A stretch of 64,000 nt of DNA from Marinomonas rhodophyticola (lineage in GTDB: Bacteria > Pseudomonadota > Gammaproteobacteria > Pseudomonadales > Marinomonadaceae): assembly GCF_026113935.1 (NCBI RefSeq), contig NZ_JAPEUL010000012.1, forward strand, positions 248,001 to 312,000, given 5' to 3'. Shown piece after piece: positions 29,590-38,281 of this stretch. Position 1 is the stretch's first letter, and each line of letters opens with the position of its first letter. The translations under genes and the position numbers were made by a program. The notes under the pieces are model-generated. The model was not told the DNA's origin. It saw only the letters and a program-made list of their open reading frames with translations, and did not search any database.

Positions 29590-31491
29590 TTAAGAAATTT
29601 TGAAACGTTCGGTTAACGATTTTAGCTGATGGCTTAATGTTCTTAAGTTACTCACTGCGCGTACCGATTCTGCAGAACCTTCTGCGGTTTCATCGGCAAG
29701 CAATCGAACGTTTTCAACGCTTCGGTTAATTTCTTCTGAGACTTGGGATTGTTCTTCGGACGCGGTCGCAATTTGCAGCCCCATATCTTGCATGTAACCA
29801 ACTTGTTTGCTGATGTTTGCAAAGAGTGTTAATACTTCTTTGGCTTGCTCAGCGTTACTGGTGGATAAGTCACGGCTAGTTAACATCTTCTCTAAAGAAT
29901 CTTGGGCGCCGTTTTGCAATTCAATAATTAAATCTTCAATTTCTTTGGCTGAACTTTGTGTACGACTAGCGAGCCCACGAACTTCATCGGCTACAACCGC
30001 AAAGCCTCGGCCAGCTTCACCTGCACGTGCTGCTTCAATGGCAGCGTTGAGTGCCAGTAAATTGGTTTGTTCTGCTACCGCTTTTATCACTTCTAACACA
30101 TTGCCAACATTGTCTGTGCGTGTTTTTAGATGTTCCATTGATTTGCTTGTGGCGGTCAAATCACTGGCAAGTGATCCAATAGAGGCGACAACACCAGATA
30201 CCATTTGATTGCCTTGGTTGACTATTTTATCGGCTTCGGTAGTGGCTTCCGCTGCCGTTTCTGCATTTCGAGCGACTTCCGCAACGGTGGATGACATTTC
30301 GTTGATGGCCGTGGCTACTTGGTCGGTTTCATCTTTTTGCGACAGCATCATTTTTTGACTTTGTTTTGAAATGGTTTCTAATTGCTCACTGGTTGAGCTT
30401 AAATTTAGAACGCCAGAAACGACTTCAGAGATAAGCGTGTTCAAGGTGGTGCTCATGGTGCCAATATTGTTATAGAGCCGTCCTAACTCATCTTTTCGGT
30501 CTGTGTGCAATTGTTGTGTCAAATCACCAGAAGCGATTTTTTCGACCGCGGCCATAACTTCCTTCATTGGCGTTACTATCATGTGGCGTATAATTAGCGC
30601 GAAGAAAATCCCCATTAATATAGCAATTGCGGTGATAGCCGTCACAATAAGAGAAATTGTATTGCCGTCTTCTTTACTTCTTTGTTCTTGCAATACCGTG
30701 ATTAAATCAATGTTCTTATCCATTCTGCTGGCTATTGCCATGATGTTATCTTTTGATGTCATCAGTTCATTGTTGACAGCAGGGTTACTTTTACCAAGGG
30801 TGTCATATTGACTCAACAGTGAAAGTGTCTCTTGCTTTACATTGTTTAGCTCATCAGGAACGGCTAGACGTTGAGTGGCAGCAACAATAGATTGAAAATC
30901 CGTTGTGACCAGTTTTAGGGGGATGTTTTCTTTTTTGGATACGTAAGTATTAATGGCAAAAGTAAGCGCATACCAGTTTCTAGAAATGTCTTGCGCAGAG
31001 ATAAGTACGTCTGTGTCGTTACTTTGACTAAGTTGCCCTATAATGCCGCTATAATTATCAAAGATCTTGTCACGAATAACATTGGCATTGTTATCCACCG
31101 CCTCCCATTTTTGACGCGCCTCAGCTAATGTGGATATGGCTTTTTTATATTCTACAAGATCCATATCGGTTTTTTTTACGATGTCACGAATATCTGCGCC
31201 ATTGTATAACGTTTTTGCTTTATCAACATACGTACTGAATATTTCGGCACGGTTGATTAAGGTGTTCTTGTCTTCGCTTGAGCCTGACAGCATGAAGCGT
31301 TCTCTTGCAAACCTTACATCAATGAGCGCATCGTCTAAATCGTTTGATAATCGAACCTTATCGGCTCGGCTAAGTAGCGTATTAACACCGGAAATTCCGG
31401 CCATTCCTACGATGAGCACGAGTATTAAAACGGACCCAAATCCTAGGCCGAGTTTGGTGCCAATTAGCCTGTTTTCTAAAAACTTCTTCAT
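29590..31491 (-). CDS. Methyl-accepting chemotaxis protein with large helical sensor
   Basis: 633-residue chemoreceptor. Membrane segment 1 ([16 protein letters not shown]) is followed by about 250 periplasmic residues of all-helical type; the size and the [13 protein letters not shown] block suggest a helical bimodular (HBM) sensor such as that of McpS-type receptors, which bind organic acids (family inference). Membrane segment 2 is [20 protein letters not shown], then HAMP, then the signalling coiled coil with tip [19 protein letters not shown]. Intact and monocistronic. Confidence 0.92.
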   Translation of the reverse strand: MKKFLENRLIGTKLGLGFGSVLILVLIVGMAGISGVNTLLSRADKVRLSNDLDDALIDVRFARERFMLSGSSEDKNTLINRAEIFSTYVDKAKTLYNGADIRDIVKKTDMDLVEYKKAISTLAEARQKWEAVDNNANVIRDKIFDNYSGIIGQLSQSNDTDVLISAQDISRNWYALTFAINTYVSKKENIPLKLVTTDFQSIVAATQRLAVPDELNNVKQETLSLLSQYDTLGKSNPAVNNELMTSKDNIMAIASRMDKNIDLITVLQEQRSKEDGNTISLIVTAITAIAILMGIFFALIIRHMIVTPMKEVMAAVEKIASGDLTQQLHTDRKDELGRLYNNIGTMSTTLNTLISEVVSGVLNLSSTSEQLETISKQSQKMMLSQKDETDQVATAINEMSSTVAEVARNAETAAEATTEADKIVNQGNQMVSGVVASIGSLASDLTATSKSMEHLKTRTDNVGNVLEVIKAVAEQTNLLALNAAIEAARAGEAGRGFAVVADEVRGLASRTQSSAKEIEDLIIELQNGAQDSLEKMLTSRDLSTSNAEQAKEVLTLFANISKQVGYMQDMGLQIATASEEQSQVSEEINRSVENVRLLADETAEGSAESVRAVSNLRTLSHQLKSLTERFKIS

Positions 31492-31821
31492 TATCTGTTT
31501 CCTTACTTGTCCAGATAGGTGGTGCGAGGGGGGTAGGGGAGGTGTTTAATTTTTACAAACTGATACAAAGTTGTATGATAACGGTTGTGTCTCCTAGTGA
31601 TAATGAAGAAATGTGCACAAAATGAGATATGTTAAGTTTTGATAATATCTGACTTGATTCTACATAGTGTGCAAATGTGATTTTGCACGGAGAGGTTTTC
31701 ATAGAGGGGATTATTTTTTCAAAGATAGATTTTTTTAGGACGACTTTTTCAGAGGTTGTTTTATCCTTGTTGATGAATACAATGTATTCTTTGAACTAAC
31801 CCGCCTACGCTGATGTAATTA
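31492..31821. other. Intergenic region upstream of chemoreceptor and marC
   Basis: About 330 bp between divergent genes. It must contain promoters for both, but I see no confident sigma-70, sigma-28 or operator match and no open frame worth reporting. Confidence 0.4.
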
Positions 31822-32434
31822 ATGAGCACTGAATTTTCCATTTTGTCTGCCACCTTGTTATTTTTATTTTGTTATTGATCCGTTTGGAAATATTCCCATT
31901 TTATTATCGGTAATGAAGGGGGTGCCACAAAAACGTCAATATCAGATCGTTGTTCGAGATGGCTTGATTGGCTTAATTATACTGGTGTGCTTTTTATTTT
32001 TTGGTGCTGAGTTTTTGGCCTTACTGCATTTGGAAACCGAGTCTATTTCGATTGCCGGTGGTGTGGTGTTGTTTGTGATTGCATTGAAGATGATCTTTCC
32101 TTCGCCTTATACAAAAGACGCCGGCCCAGTGATGGAGCCTTTTATTGTTCCTATCTCAATTCCTATGTTGGCTGGGCCATCGACGTTAGCCACCTTGCTG
32201 GTCATGGTGAAAAGCTACCCAAATGATCAGCAAGACCTGCTGCTTTCAGTGGGCGCGGCATGGGGGATTTCTGTGGTGATTTTAGCCATGGCGCCTTTAT
32301 TGAATCGGATACTGAAAGAAAAAGGCTTGGCCGCATTAGAGCGACTAATGGGCATGTTGTTGCTAATGATGTCGGTGCAAATGTTGGTAAATGGCGTGCG
32401 AAGTCTGTTTACTCATACCTTATCCGCTTTGTAA
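31822..32434 (+). CDS. MarC/NAAT family membrane protein (frameshifted near start)
   Basis: Six-helix inner-membrane protein of about 204 residues, MarC/SnatA family (members include amino-acid exporters; many have no known role). ATG 31822 gives MSTEFSILSATLLFLF; one base is missing in the T-rich tract near 31870, after which VIDPFGNIPILLSVMKG, a hallmark MarC motif, follows. Later hallmarks are VPISIPMLAGPSTLAT and LERLMGMLLLMMSVQM. Otherwise complete. Confidence 0.88.
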
Positions 32435-32449
32435 TCAAGGCCGTGCTGT

Positions 32450-32936
32450 TTAAGGTAAGGCTAATGGCTGTTTTGAGACGGCAATACCATTTAGATCACA
32501 ATAGATATAGTCTCCTTGTGAAACAGAGATGCCAGCAAAGCGTAATGTTCTTCCAATATCACCTAGGCCACGTTTTTCTGTTGGCATAGGATGGGCGCAT
32601 AAAGCATGAATGCCAATGTTGAGTTGTGATTGGGCTGTAACATCACGGATTGCGCCATATATAACAAAACCTTCCCAGCCATTGTTAACCGCCTTTTCCG
32701 CCAGCATATCGCCAAGCAGAGCACGTCGTTTGCTGCCGCCGCCGTCAATCACCATGACCTTTCCTTTGCCATTTTCATTGACGAGTCTCTCGGATTCGGC
32801 TGTTATCTTCAAAGCAAGATACGGTGACAACTTGCCCATAAAAATGACATCGTTTTCCGTATGAGGTGAAAATAGCGTCGGCGATTTGTAATTGCTCAGG
32901 GTATAAATCACAAAGATCTGGGAGGAGGTCTTTCAT
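32450..32936 (-). CDS. rraA: Ribonuclease E activity regulator RraA (frameshifted)
   Basis: Trimeric protein inhibitor that binds the RNase E C-terminal region and reduces mRNA decay; about 161 residues, the same as in E. coli. ATG 32936 gives MKDLLPDLCDLYPEQ; after CFEDNS a one-base shift near 32800 leads to LVNENGKGKVMVIDGGGS, then EGFVIYGAIRD and the GDYIYCDLNGI end. The core DGGGS and YGAIRD motifs are intact. Its target gene rne lies 4.4 kb away on the same strand. Confidence 0.9.
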
Positions 32937-33039
32937 CTAATTCACCTATTTAGAATCAAAAAACGATGTATTTGACTCTAAATAAGCGATTGTGAAATGG
33001 CCAGTTTTTCTAGCGCATATTGACTATTCAGTAAGGTAA

Positions 33040-33555
33040 TTAGTCTTCTATGGCGGGGATGTCACTGGGGTCGATCAGCCCATGTTCAACGGCTATTTGC
33101 AGCAATTGGATTATGAGTTCATCGGGCGGCAATAGGTGCAATGGTGTTGTTTGGCCTTGTTCTGCTAAGGCGTCGTCTAAGTCTACATCGCGTTCTTCAA
33201 ACCAAGAGTGAATGCTTTGCACTTCGAAGCTGGCTCCATTCCCTTGATGTCGTAGACGGTTTCGATTAATAGGCTGATGGGTTCAGGTTCAAGTGCGTAA
33301 ATGACGTCGGTATCAAATTCATTGATCCATTCGGCTAGAATGTCGCTGGCTTCGTAGCCAAATTCGTAGAGTTGTTGTTCATCAAGGTCGAGGGCGTTGG
33401 ACTTCGATGCGGTGTAGTTCCAACCATTCGTCGTCAGGTATGACCAGAACTTCTTTTACTTGTGCCTCGTGTGTGGACCAGGTGAAAAGTAGCGGAAACG
33501 CTGGCTCGTCAGAAGAATTGGCGACAGCCGTCATGAATATAGGTAAACTTGCCAT
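33040..33555 (-). CDS. Acidic hypothetical protein (two frameshifts)
   Basis: Reconstructed protein of about 172 residues, strongly acidic, not recognised. Frame one starts MASLPIFMTAVANSSDEPAF at 33555; near 33405 it shifts to ALDLDEQQLYEFGYEASDIL, and near 33235 to FEVQSIHSWFEERDVDLDDA, ending LIDPSDIPAIED at 33040. The three pieces join without loss and share the same composition, so I read them as one gene with two single-base errors. No membrane segment or signal peptide. It is divergent from the M14 peptidase 37 bp away. Confidence 0.6.
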
Positions 33556-33592
33556 AATTTAGAACCAATGTTTGATTGTTAAGGAAGAATAA

Positions 33593-34743
33593 ATGACCAG
33601 CCGAATCAAGATCAGTAGTGCGTTTGATGGCGGTAATATCTCCGTTATTGAAGCCTCGGAGCCGGACAATATTAGAGTAAAGATCCCTAATGATACAAAC
33701 TCTAAATTTTTGCAGTGGTTTTATTTTCGTCTACAGGGGGGATGGGTGAGCAATGTGTCATTCAATTTGAGAACGCCAGCGATGCAGCGTACCCTGATGG
33801 TTGGGTGGATTATCAAGCAGTCGCATCTTATGACCGTGAATATTGGTTTCGTGTACCGACTGAATACGTGGATGGTAAATTGGTGATTACTCATCAACCA
33901 GAGCAAGACAGTGTGTATTATGCCTATTTTGCGCCTTACAGCTATGAACGTCATTTAGATATGATTGCTTGGGCGGCAAGTCATGAAGATTGTATTACGG
34001 ACCACTTGGGTGAAACCGCGGAAGGTCGTGATATTACTTTATTAGAGGTGAGTAAAACCCAAGGTCTGGCAAAAAATATTTGGATTATAGCTCGCCAGCA
34101 TCCTGGCGAAACGATGGCCGAATGGTTTGTTGAGGGTTTGCTTGAGCGGTTGTTTGATGAATCGCATCCGATCGCCCGTGCGCTACTAAAGCAATGTCGT
34201 TTTTATGTTGTGCCAAATATGAATCCAGATGGCGCGGTGCACGGTAACTTGCGTGTCAATTCCAAAGGCGTGAATTTGAATCGTGAATGGAAAAACCCAA
34301 CCGCTGAATTCAGTCCAGAAGTGCTGGCAGTACAAAAGAAAATGGCTGAAACCGGTGTGGATTTATTTTTGGATATTCATGGTGATGAGACCCTTCCAGC
34401 GAATTTCGTTGATGGTTGTCAAGGCGTGCCGTCGTTTGATGCGCGTATGGAAGCCATGGAAACCTTGTTTAAAGATGCTTTTCTTGCTGTTAGCCCAGAT
34501 TTTCAAACAGAAATTGGTTATACGCCTGCTCAATTTGGCGAAGCCAATTTAACAGTAGCCACCAAATGGATAGGGGAAACGTATAAATGCTTGTCTTTCA
34601 CCTTGGAAATGCCGTTTAAAGACAATAAAAATTTACCAGATGAGGTGGTGGGTTGGTCTCCAGAGCGTGCGAAAATTCTCGGTGCCGATGTGCTTTATCC
34701 TATTTATCAAGTCATTATGAGTCCCTCATATGAAGGCGAATGA
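33593..34743 (+). CDS. M14 family zinc carboxypeptidase, cytosolic type (frameshifted)
   Basis: About 383 residues. An N-terminal beta-sandwich typical of the cytosolic carboxypeptidase (CCP-like) subfamily starts MTSRIKISSAFDGG; one base change in the G-run near 33738 links FYFRLQGG to GEQCVIQFENAS. Zinc ligands are in ARQHPGETM (His, Glu) and DIHGDE (His); the substrate-binding NLNREWKNP follows. Such enzymes trim C-terminal residues from peptides or proteins; the bacterial substrate is unknown. It is followed 7 bp later by the MazG-like gene, so the two are likely cotranscribed. Confidence 0.87.
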
Positions 34744-34750
34744 TTAATCC

Positions 34751-35110
34751 ATGTCAGATAATCTAGACTCCTTGGTAACGTTAAAACGTGCCATGCGCCA
34801 ATTTGCACAAGATAGAGAGTGGGAGCAATTCCATTCTCCTAAAAACTTGTCGATGGCCTTGGCTGGAGAAACGGCAGAGTTGCTAGATTGTTTTCGTTGG
34901 TTAACGGAAGAGGCGTCTTATCAATTAGACCCTGAACAATTGTCTGCTGTGCAGGATGAATTGGCCGATGTGTTGTTATTTACGGTTCGTCTGGCTGATA
35001 AACTGAACCTTGATTTATTTGCCGCGGCGCAACAAAAAATGGCGAAAAATGCTGAGCGTTATCCCGTTGAAAAAGTGAAGGGCAGCGCTAAAAAATACAA
35101 TCAATACTAG
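34751..35110 (+). CDS. MazG-like nucleotide pyrophosphohydrolase
   Basis: 119-residue all-alpha NTP pyrophosphatase of the MazG/RS21-C6 (dCTPase-like) type that would remove unwanted (d)NTPs. The metal-binding signature is visible as LAGETAELLDCFRWL (about residues 37-51) and DELADVLLFTVRLADKL (about 73-89). One domain only, half the size of full MazG. The C-terminus KVKGSAKKYNQY matches the usual family ending. Confidence 0.88.
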   Translation: MSDNLDSLVTLKRAMRQFAQDREWEQFHSPKNLSMALAGETAELLDCFRWLTEEASYQLDPEQLSAVQDELADVLLFTVRLADKLNLDLFAAAQQKMAKNAERYPVEKVKGSAKKYNQY

Positions 35111-35282
35111 TGCTTTGCCAATAAGCCTTCTATTTGTTGTTATTTTCCGTTATTTGTAAGGTAAATCTTGATTTAGTATCTAGCGAACGAAGGCAAACTG
35201 GATTAGGATCTGGCATTCAAAATGGCAATGAATTTAATGCCCATATTTATTTTTATAAAACGTAATTTTAGGACGAAGAAAA

Positions 35283-35855
35283 ATGCCTAAGGCAAGTGAG
35301 ATCAAAAAGAATGTTGCTATTAGCTATGACAATAAAACGTACATAGTAAAAGACATTGAGCGTTCTGTACCACAAGGTCGTGCGGGTGGTAGCCTGTACC
35401 GCATGCGTATGTATGACGTGGTATCGGGTCGTAAATTGGATGAGACGTTTAAAGATTCAGACATGATCGATCTTGCCGATCTTGTTCGTCGTCAAGTGAT
35501 GTTTTCTTATTCTGATGGCGATGAGTATGTTTTCATGGATAACGAAGATTATACGCCTTACAGTTTGAATAAAAGCGCTATAGAAGAAGAGGTGCTTTTT
35601 ATCAATGAAGAAACGCATGGTATTCAAGTTGTGTTGGTTAATGAGGCTCCTGTTTCTATTGAATTGCCGACCAACGTTGAATTAGAAGTGGTTGAAACCG
35701 ATCCTTCTATTAAAGGTGCTTCAGCGACGTCTCGTAACAAGCCAGCTAAATTGTCGACGGGTGCTGTTATTCAAGTGCCTGAGCATATTTCTACAGGTGA
35801 TCGAATCAAGGTTAATGTGGAAGAGCGTAAATTTGCCGGTCGCGCAGAGAAGTAA
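35283..35855 (+). CDS. efpL: Elongation factor P-like protein EfpL (YeiP)
   Basis: 190-residue three-domain EF-P paralogue that binds between ribosomal P and E sites to relieve stalling. [20 protein letters not shown] starts the KOW-like domain; the loop [14 protein letters not shown] occupies the site of the modified lysine in EF-P and has Arg at the tip, as in YeiP. The central [12 protein letters not shown] and final VQVPE-like [17 protein letters not shown] blocks are typical. Intact, monocistronic, with its own terminator. Confidence 0.93.
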   Translation: MPKASEIKKNVAISYDNKTYIVKDIERSVPQGRAGGSLYRMRMYDVVSGRKLDETFKDSDMIDLADLVRRQVMFSYSDGDEYVFMDNEDYTPYSLNKSAIEEEVLFINEETHGIQVVLVNEAPVSIELPTNVELEVVETDPSIKGASATSRNKPAKLSTGAVIQVPEHISTGDRIKVNVEERKFAGRAEK

Positions 35856-35877
35856 GTTTACTTATTTGTCGAATGCT

Positions 35878-35910
35878 AAAAAAATGCAGCCCATGGGCTG
35901 CATTTTTTTT
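35878..35910 (+). terminator. Terminator of efpL
   Basis: Perfect palindrome centred on GCAGCCCATGGGCTGC, extended by A-run on the left and T-run on the right, 23 bp after the stop. The left A-run means it could also act for trmJ on the other strand. Confidence 0.9.
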
Positions 35911-35940
35911 AGGTGATATTGTCAGAATATGACGGTTTGT

Positions 35941-36723
35941 CTACTCGTCTTTGGCCTCTTCTTTGAGGGCTTCTTTGGCTTTTTTCTCTGGATGGTTGTT
36001 TGCTTCTGTTAACCCAGCTTCGCGCTGTATGGCCGCCAAGACGCCTCGTAAAATTCCCAATTCTTGTTTTTCAGGGCGAGATCGATTGAAGAAACGATGT
36101 AGTTTATCCAGCACTTTGCCTGGGTGATTGCGGATAATAAAATTGATACCGTAAAGCGTTTCTTCTAAATGCTCATAGAAAAGGTCCATGTCTTTTTTAT
36201 GAGGATATTCAGGCGTTTCTTTTTGATATTTGTCTTTGTTTTGATTCGCCATCCAAATTTCGTAGGCAACGATTTGCACAGCTTGTGAAATATTTAAGAC
36301 AGGGTATTCATCGTTTGCGTCTATGTACACTTGTCGATGGCATTGAGCGATTTCATCGTTTAATAAGCCTGTCGTTTCACGGCCAAAAAGAATCGCAACA
36401 TTATGATCCACCGCTTCAGGTATCACGCTTTCTGCGCATTCACGGGCATTCATTATTGGCAATTGAAAAGTGCGATGACGGGCACTTGTGCCAATAACAA
36501 GGCTGCAGTCTGCAATGGCTTCTTCGAGTGTGGAAACAATGGTGGCATTGTCAAGTAGATCGACGGCGCCAGCAGCGCGACTGGTGGCTTCTTCAGACGG
36601 GTAGTCATTTGGGTCAACCAAATAGAGATTGGTTAAGCCCATGTTTTTCATAGCCCGCGCAATGGCGCCAACGTTACCTGGGTGAAAAGTGTTGATTAAT
36701 ACGATTCGGATGTTACTTAGCAT
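35941..36723 (-). CDS. trmJ: tRNA (cytidine/uridine-2'-O-)-methyltransferase TrmJ
   Basis: SPOUT methyltransferase, 260 residues, that 2'-O-methylates position 32 of several tRNAs using S-adenosylmethionine. SPOUT motif 1 is HPGNVGAIARAMKNMG; motif 2 is LFGRETTGLLNDEI; motif 3 is YPVLNISQAVQIVAYE, forming the deep trefoil knot. The C-terminal helical extension (residues 170-245) is usual for TrmJ and ends in a Lys/Glu-rich tail. Convergent with efpL. Confidence 0.93.
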   Translation of the reverse strand: MLSNIRIVLINTFHPGNVGAIARAMKNMGLTNLYLVDPNDYPSEEATSRAAGAVDLLDNATIVSTLEEAIADCSLVIGTSARHRTFQLPIMNARECAESVIPEAVDHNVAILFGRETTGLLNDEIAQCHRQVYIDANDEYPVLNISQAVQIVAYEIWMANQNKDKYQKETPEYPHKKDMDLFYEHLEETLYGINFIIRNHPGKVLDKLHRFFNRSRPEKQELGILRGVLAAIQREAGLTEANNHPEKKAKEALKEEAKDE

Positions 36724-36908
36724 GGGTTTTGAAGTACTCAGGGTTGTTTGTCTCTTAGATACCTTTTCACGACTACTGTGCTTGCCAATACTTTGTTAAA
36801 AATAGACTCAAAATGCTCATTTATAACTCATAAACTCCGCTTTCTCGTCTATTTTTGCTTCGTCTTGGCTTCGCTCGTGACTTCGTGCAAAGGTCTCCAA
36901 TAGGCTGA

Positions 36909-38219
36909 TTAGGGTGATAGCGTGAGTGTCTGCTCAGTGCTAGCGAAATCGACCTTATCTAAGATGACTCTAGTTGTGTCGTTAAAGAGGAATTGGTTAC
37001 AAGCGTGATGATACAGGGAACCGGTCTCTAACACCAATCGGTAGTTGCCTTTCGGGATGTAATTGGCGGCATAGGCTTGTTTTCCATAGAGATAAATAGA
37101 AAAAGGCGCTTTGCCATCATAGGATTCAAAGGTGAGTATGCTGTGTTCTGGCAGTTGGTTTAGTATGCGTAGTCTACTGTTGCCGTTCGCCTGGCCAATT
37201 AATTCACCATGTTGTGGTGCGATGCCCGGTTGTCCAAAGCAGCCTGTTTGAATGGCCTGCTGAACGCTGCCAAAACCGATGTTTTTTGCCTGTACCCAGC
37301 CGCTCATGCCGTCATAGCGCACTGTTAGCCAGTTGCCTTGTAACTTAATGCTCTGAATATCTGATTGCGCTGGAATGGTTTGCAATAAGGCGCTGGAGAC
37401 ATCTGGTTCCGCGTAAAGTGGCGTACTGTTTAAGGTATAGCTTATTCCAATGCGAAACTGCGGATATAGACCTGTGATGTACGTCGTCGCGCTGGACTCG
37501 GGTGTGGTTTCTTCTGAAGAAGACTGCCAATACAGTGTGCTGTACACGCCCGCCGCAAAAAACGCGATGTAGGTCGCGGCTCGAAAAGCGGCTTTAGCCA
37601 CATCTAGCCGAATAGGTTGACTTACTGGCTCATCATAGTATGAGTGTGTTGATTGCGCGTATTCCTCCTCGTCGTCTACGAAGGATTGATAAGGAGGAAT
37701 ATTGGTCGCTTTTTCTTTTGTATTCGTATTATCTGTGTAGCTAAAACCTTGTGTGTTGAAATCTTTTGACGCTTTGAATGCCTCTTCGTATAAGGCTTTG
37801 ACACGTTTTTCGTTTAGGGTGTTTCGAGCCGCCTTGATGGCTTCGGCGCGGGTTTTTTCATGATGAGCGTTGTTGCGTTTCATTTCCTCATAGGCACGTT
37901 GACGCTCTCTGACAAAGGCCGCTTGTTCTTTATCTGTCGCCGTAGAAAAGTGGGTGTAACGATTTTTTGCCGCAGAGCTTTGAGTGTTTTCTTTGGTGAA
38001 GGTAAAAGGCTTCCAGTCCGTGACTTGTGCGCTTTGACGAATAGCATTGGTCACATTTTCATAAGCGGCTTGCAGTCGCTGAAAAAGCTCAGTCGTGTCT
38101 CTATCTGGGTTTTTGTCAGGATGATAACGTCTAGCCAACCGTCTAAACGCGATTTTTGCTTCCTGCTCACTGGCGGTAGTAGGAATCTCCAGTAGTTGAT
38201 AATCGTCTATTAGGCTCAT
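36909..38219 (-). CDS. J-domain membrane protein with SH3-like domain
   Basis: 436 residues, family not recognised as a whole. Residues 1-65 are a J domain with the essential HPD at 33-35, so it should stimulate a DnaK-type chaperone. A charged coiled coil (about 85-150) precedes a membrane segment AATYIAFFAAGVYSTLYW near residue 220. After it, residues 255-315 look like a bacterial SH3 (SH3_3) domain, with TPLYAEPDVSSALLQ and GNWLTVRYDGMSGWVQ, followed by a beta-rich end. Topology predicts J domain in the cytoplasm and SH3 in the periplasm. It lies next to the EAL gene on the same strand. Confidence 0.7.
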   Translation of the reverse strand: MSLIDDYQLLEIPTTASEQEAKIAFRRLARRYHPDKNPDRDTTELFQRLQAAYENVTNAIRQSAQVTDWKPFTFTKENTQSSAAKNRYTHFSTATDKEQAAFVRERQRAYEEMKRNNAHHEKTRAEAIKAARNTLNEKRVKALYEEAFKASKDFNTQGFSYTDNTNTKEKATNIPPYQSFVDDEEEYAQSTHSYYDEPVSQPIRLDVAKAAFRAATYIAFFAAGVYSTLYWQSSSEETTPESSATTYITGLYPQFRIGISYTLNSTPLYAEPDVSSALLQTIPAQSDIQSIKLQGNWLTVRYDGMSGWVQAKNIGFGSVQQAIQTGCFGQPGIAPQHGELIGQANGNSRLRILNQLPEHSILTFESYDGKAPFSIYLYGKQAYAANYIPKGNYRLVLETGSLYHHACNQFLFNDTTRVILDKVDFASTEQTLTLSP

Positions 38220-38281
38220 GGGATGTCAGCTACATAACCGTTTTTTGTCGTGGTGGGGTGAATATATAAACGCTCAATGCA

